Shown one piece after another: positions 60,430-64,000 of a DNA stretch of 64,000 nt. Both the position numbers and the translations under genes were made by a program. The stretch is taken from NCBI RefSeq assembly GCF_042649825.1, contig NZ_JBHSAB010000004.1, forward strand, positions 1 through 64,000, given 5' to 3'. The DNA comes from Legionella_C dresdenensis (GTDB lineage: Bacteria; Pseudomonadota; Gammaproteobacteria; Legionellales; Legionellaceae). Numbering within the stretch: position 1 is the stretch's first letter; each line of letters opens with the position of its first letter. The notes beneath the pieces are model-generated. The model did not search any database. It worked only from the letters and a program-made list of their open reading frames with translations, and was not told the origin of the DNA.

Positions 60430-62847
60430 ATGAGTGTTAATGCCAGTTATGACTCATCTAACATTAAAGTTTTAAAAGGATTGGATGCAGTTAGAAAAAG
60501 ACCTGGAATGTATATTGGGGATACAGATGATGGTACTGGCTTGCACCATATGGTTTTTGAGGTAGTTGATAATTCCATCGACGAAGCGCTTGCCGGTTAT
60601 TGTAAAGAGGTCTTTGTTACCATCCATGCCGATGATTCCATTACGGTAAAAGATGATGGCCGCGGTATCCCTGTTGATATCCATAAAGAAGAAGGCCGAT
60701 CGGCAGCAGAAGTTATTTTAACGATCTTGCATGCTGGCGGTAAATTTGATGATAACTCCTATAAAGTTTCCGGCGGTTTGCACGGGGTAGGGGTCTCGGT
60801 TGTTAATGCCTTGTCAGAGGAACTGCATTTGCTGGTCAGACGGCATGGCAAGGTTCATGAGCAACATTACCGCCATGGTGTACCTGATGCGCCGCTGGCT
60901 GTCACGGGCGAAGCGACATCAACCGGAACGCAGGTTTGGTTTAAACCAAGCAGCGAGACTTTTTCCAATATTGAGTTCAATTACGATATTCTGGCAAAAA
61001 GATTACGTGAACTGTCCTTTTTGAATTCTGGCGTATGTATCCATTTATATGACGAACGGACACAACGGAAAGATACTTTTAATTATGAAGGTGGAATACA
61101 AGCGTTTGTTGAGCACCTTAACCGTAATAAAACGCCAATAATCCCGATTGTATTTTCTTTCAGCGGTGAAAAGGATGGAATTACCGTTGAGTTATCCATG
61201 CAGTGGAATGATTCGTTTCAGGAAACAATTTTTTGTTTTACCAATAATATTCCACAACGGGATGGCGGAACTCACCTTGCCGGTTTTAGAGCGGCGCTGA
61301 CCCGTACACTCAATAATTATATCGAAAATGAAGGATTCGCCAAAAAAGCGAAAATCACAACGACCGGTGATGATGCGCGTGAAGGTTTAACCGCTGTATT
61401 GTCCGTTAAAGTGCCTGATCCCAAATTTTCTTCTCAAACAAAAGATAAACTGGTTTCTTCAGAAGTAAAAGCTGCTGTTGAATCACTGGTCGCTGAGAAA
61501 TTTAATGATTTTCTGCTGGAAAATCCTGCTGCTGCCAAATCGATTGTAGGCAAGATGCTAGATGCTGCCCGCGCCCGGGAAGCGGCACGCAAGGCGCGTG
61601 AAATGACACGCCGTAAAGGTGCGCTTGATATTGCCGGTTTACCTGGAAAACTGGCGGATTGCCAGGAAAAAGATCCGGCTTTATCTGAGTTGTATATCGT
61701 AGAGGGTGATTCTGCGGGTGGTTCAGCCAAGCAAGGCCGTGATCGTAAGTTTCAGGCGATTTTACCGCTTAAAGGTAAAATCCTTAACGTTGAGAAAGCG
61801 CGTTTTGATAAAATGCTTTCCTCGCAGGAGGTTGCAACTCTGATTACAGCCTTAGGCTGCGGCATCGGCCCAGATGAGTATAATCCAGACAAAATCCGTT
61901 ATCATCGTATTATTATCATGACTGATGCCGACGTTGACGGTTCGCATATTCGTACTTTATTACTGACATTTTTCTACCGTCAGACCCGTGAGCTTATTGA
62001 GCGAGGCTATATCTATATTGCTCAGCCTCCGCTTTATAAAGTAAAACGCGGCAAGCAGGAACAGTATGTTAAAGATGATGAAGCGCTGTATGAATACCTG
62101 ACCCAGAGTGCGCTTGATAATGCAGAACTATTTCCTGCTAAAGATGCACCGTCGATTTCTGCCAAAGCATTGGAGGATTTGGTTTTACATTTCAGACGAG
62201 TAGAGAAAATTATCAATCGCCATTCCCGTCGTTATAATGCGGAAGTATTAAAACGAATGGTTTATTTACCTGCATTGCAAAATGTAGATTTTAATAACAG
62301 GGAAGTTATTAACAGCTGGTCGGTGAAACTGCATCAGAGTCTGCAGCAACTGGGGCATAAAAACCATCAGTTCCGGGTAGAAGTGCTCCATCATGAAGAA
62401 AATGATCATCACTTGCCTCGGGTTTCAATCACTCAACACGGAATGGATAATCATTTTGTGTTGAATGCCGAGTTTTTCTTCTCAAAAGATTATAAGGAAA
62501 TGATTAGCCTGGGCGCTAAAATTGGTTCTTTAATCGAAGAAGGCGCATATGTTAAGCGTGGCGATAAAGTCTTTGCTATTGAATCATTTGAACAAGGCCT
62601 GGACTGGTTAATGGGTGAAGCGAAAAAAGGTCAGACTATCCAACGTTATAAAGGGTTGGGTGAGATGAACCCCGATCAGCTGTGGGAAACAACCATGGAT
62701 CCTGCTGTACGCCGTATGTTGCAAGTCAGTATTGAAGATGCTGTTGCTGCTGATGAAATTTTTACTACGCTGATGGGGGATCAGGTTGAACCCAGACGTG
62801 ATTTCATTGAAAGTAATGCGCTGGAAGCTGAGAATATTGACGTCTAA
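60430..62847 (+). CDS. gyrB: DNA gyrase subunit B
   Basis: 805 residues, like E. coli (804). GHKL ATPase motifs VVDNSIDEALAG, DDGRGIPVD and GGLHGVGVSVVNAL; Toprim EGDSAGGSA, DADVDGSHIRTLLL; the Gram-negative insert is present. AGAGGA precedes the ATG. With GyrA (elsewhere) it introduces negative supercoils. Confidence 0.98.
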   Translation: MSVNASYDSSNIKVLKGLDAVRKRPGMYIGDTDDGTGLHHMVFEVVDNSIDEALAGYCKEVFVTIHADDSITVKDDGRGIPVDIHKEEGRSAAEVILTILHAGGKFDDNSYKVSGGLHGVGVSVVNALSEELHLLVRRHGKVHEQHYRHGVPDAPLAVTGEATSTGTQVWFKPSSETFSNIEFNYDILAKRLRELSFLNSGVCIHLYDERTQRKDTFNYEGGIQAFVEHLNRNKTPIIPIVFSFSGEKDGITVELSMQWNDSFQETIFCFTNNIPQRDGGTHLAGFRAALTRTLNNYIENEGFAKKAKITTTGDDAREGLTAVLSVKVPDPKFSSQTKDKLVSSEVKAAVESLVAEKFNDFLLENPAAAKSIVGKMLDAARAREAARKAREMTRRKGALDIAGLPGKLADCQEKDPALSELYIVEGDSAGGSAKQGRDRKFQAILPLKGKILNVEKARFDKMLSSQEVATLITALGCGIGPDEYNPDKIRYHRIIIMTDADVDGSHIRTLLLTFFYRQTRELIERGYIYIAQPPLYKVKRGKQEQYVKDDEALYEYLTQSALDNAELFPAKDAPSISAKALEDLVLHFRRVEKIINRHSRRYNAEVLKRMVYLPALQNVDFNNREVINSWSVKLHQSLQQLGHKNHQFRVEVLHHEENDHHLPRVSITQHGMDNHFVLNAEFFFSKDYKEMISLGAKIGSLIEEGAYVKRGDKVFAIESFEQGLDWLMGEAKKGQTIQRYKGLGEMNPDQLWETTMDPAVRRMLQVSIEDAVAADEIFTTLMGDQVEPRRDFIESNALEAENIDV

Positions 62848-62849
62848 TT

Positions 62850-62919
62850 GTAGGTTGGGTCGTTTGACCCAACAAAAATGGTGAATGACAAAAACGTTGG
62901 GTCAAACGACCCAACCTAC
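62850..62919. repeat. Paired hairpin repeat between gyrB and proQ
   Basis: Two perfect GGGTCGTTTGACCC-type units (62850-62873 and 62896-62919), inverted, 22 bases apart. The right end supplies the TAG of proQ. It lies between convergent genes, a likely two-way terminator. Confidence 0.88.
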
Positions 62920-63620
62920 TCTACTGTTTCTTTTTCTTCTGCTTTTCTTGATAAGCCCAATTTTTCTTTCAGCCTTGCAACTGCATTGGGATCAAACTGT
63001 TTTGATGTTTTATGTTTAACAACAACAGCTGATGATCTTGCTGCGGTGGTGAAATTACCGCCCAAGCCCTGGGACGACTGACGATCGGAATATGCTAAAT
63101 CAAAATCATTGCGATCGGAGCGGGTATAATAACTTGTCTGTACCGCCTGAACGGGCTTGTTATACGTCGTGTATCGTGATGGCTGTGGAGTTACTGCCGG
63201 GTTGATTTTGGTCGCTGCGGTTTTACGGGCATTTCGCACGCTTTTTTCAATTCTTTTCTTAATTTTCAACGCAGCGCGTTCCGCTTCATCTTCGGTGACT
63301 GCTTCAACCGGATTGCCTTGCAAATCAATCCGCATTTCGCGTGATTTCAGACAGGTAAGATAATCGATGCGGCGGGTAAACAAAACAACAGCTTCTCTGA
63401 TTTTACTTTTAGATATTCCTGCTTCCGCCGCTTTTTCAGCATGCATCAGGATATCAGTCATAATACCTGTTTTTAAAGGTCTGATACGTTTGGTGTTATC
63501 AAATACTTCTGGAAACATCTCGGCAAGCCAGCTTAAGGCATCATTACGTGCATTTTTTGATTGTAATTTTTGTGCTTTGTTTATAATAATTGTACGCGGA
63601 TGAAGTTCTTGCCTACTCAT
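62916..63620 (-). CDS. proQ: ProQ/FinO-family RNA chaperone
   Basis: A 234-residue RNA-binding protein. The FinO domain covers about residues 20-120 (WLAEMFPEVFDNTKRIRPLKTGI, YLTCLKSREMRIDLQGNPVEAVTEDEAERA). A long Ser/Thr/Tyr/Lys-rich linker (125-195) and a short C-terminal helix (PNAVARLKEKLGL) follow, without an obvious Tudor-like domain. Such proteins bind structured sRNAs and mRNA 3' ends. The stop codon lies within a hairpin repeat. Confidence 0.9.
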   Translation of the reverse strand: MSRQELHPRTIIINKAQKLQSKNARNDALSWLAEMFPEVFDNTKRIRPLKTGIMTDILMHAEKAAEAGISKSKIREAVVLFTRRIDYLTCLKSREMRIDLQGNPVEAVTEDEAERAALKIKKRIEKSVRNARKTAATKINPAVTPQPSRYTTYNKPVQAVQTSYYTRSDRNDFDLAYSDRQSSQGLGGNFTTAARSSAVVVKHKTSKQFDPNAVARLKEKLGLSRKAEEKETVE

Positions 63621-63777
63621 AAATTACCTTAGGTTGGATTTTTAAAATGTGCTTCAAATATTTACATATTGTGCATTATAGCGGGTTGAAACGCAACATA
63701 TATTGCCACAGTTCTTATTATTTAACAAATATACTGGCTAAAAATAAAGGAAAAATTTCTAGCCAGCTAAATAGCAA

Positions 63778-64000
63778 TCAATGATGGCAATTATTGCCCA
63801 TAAACATTTCTTTAAAATCATTTTTCATATCTATCACCAGCCAGCCATATTGCGTTGCATCATTTAAGGCTTTGTCCATTTGGCCATAAGCAGCATCATG
63901 ATCATATTGCCATTCCCTGGCGGCATCAGTGTGATGAATTAACACAGGCAAAGCAGGTGAGTTAAGCGAAGTATAACGCAGCATGGGAATGTCCGCATCC
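63778..64000 (-). CDS. HAD-superfamily phosphatase, C-terminal fragment (cut by window edge)
   Basis: The last 70 or so residues, reading DADIPMLRYTS, LPVLIHHTDAAREWQYDHD and YGWLVIDMKNDFKEMF. This end is typical of a group of SerB-like HAD phosphatases in gammaproteobacteria. The frame continues beyond base 64000, so the catalytic part is not visible. Confidence 0.7.
   Translation of the reverse strand, partial: DADIPMLRYTSLNSPALPVLIHHTDAAREWQYDHDAAYGQMDKALNDATQYGWLVIDMKNDFKEMFMGNNCHH

Noticed and set aside
62878..63081. A plus-strand frame starting in the gyrB-proQ repeat
   Set aside because: It is antisense to proQ, and its first residues (VGSNDPTY) are the translation of the hairpin repeat; the same residues appear in the false N-terminal extension of yraN.

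Overview
This looks like a low-to-moderate GC gammaproteobacterial chromosome, most likely from the order Legionellales (Legionella, Coxiella or Aquicella relatives). That placement is inference. It rests on the housekeeping gene order (rpmH-rnpA-yidD-yidC-mnmE facing away from dnaA-dnaN-recF-gyrB; rsmI/lpoA-yraN-diaA-dolP; trxA-rho), on several large coiled-coil or domain-poor proteins that resemble Dot/Icm effectors, on an astacin protease of the LegP type, and on a DUF1566 (Lcl-type) surface protein. A putative replication origin lies at about 51.5-52.57 kb. Genes to its left run mostly on the minus strand and genes to its right mostly on the plus strand.

Layout. 0-6.3 kb: the tail of an IS4-type transposase, a BON lipoprotein, a small unknown gene, rho, trxA, rsmE, fumC and a GDPD-family gene. 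6.4-10 kb: a 1197-residue coiled-coil protein, then tRNA-Leu(CAG). 10.1-13.8 kb: a ParD-like/RelE toxin-antitoxin pair, an MFS carrier coupled to an AstE-like protein that lacks two zinc ligands, and a broken repeat-protein gene. 13.8-23.1 kb: psd, then an accessory block of unknown proteins (944, 240, 723 and 302 aa) plus an MFS carrier coupled to the 723-aa protein. 23.1-33.6 kb: a DUF4442 hotdog protein, parC, epmC and the complete atpIBEFHAGDC operon. 33.7-37.4 kb: a repeat-bounded island with the DUF1566 protein and a frameshifted IS110 transposase. 37.5-43 kb: a small basic protein and the dolP-diaA-yraN-lpoA/rsmI locus. 43.2-47.5 kb: the astacin, a membrane protein and a protein with 27-residue helical repeats. 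There is a 64-base assembly gap at 47567-47630. 47.7-63.6 kb: the origin region, from mnmE to gyrB and proQ, interrupted between recF and gyrB by a 1364-codon gene on the opposite strand. The window ends in a partial HAD phosphatase.

The most unusual features are three. First, a W/Q/R/N-rich giant protein sits inside the dnaA-dnaN-recF-gyrB block. Second, a family of about 24-bp hairpin repeats, often paired into 65-100 bp elements, sits at gene 3' ends and in several cases supplies or touches the stop codon. Third, a set of large effector-like proteins has no domain I recognise. I saw no CRISPR array, no prophage and no rRNA genes.
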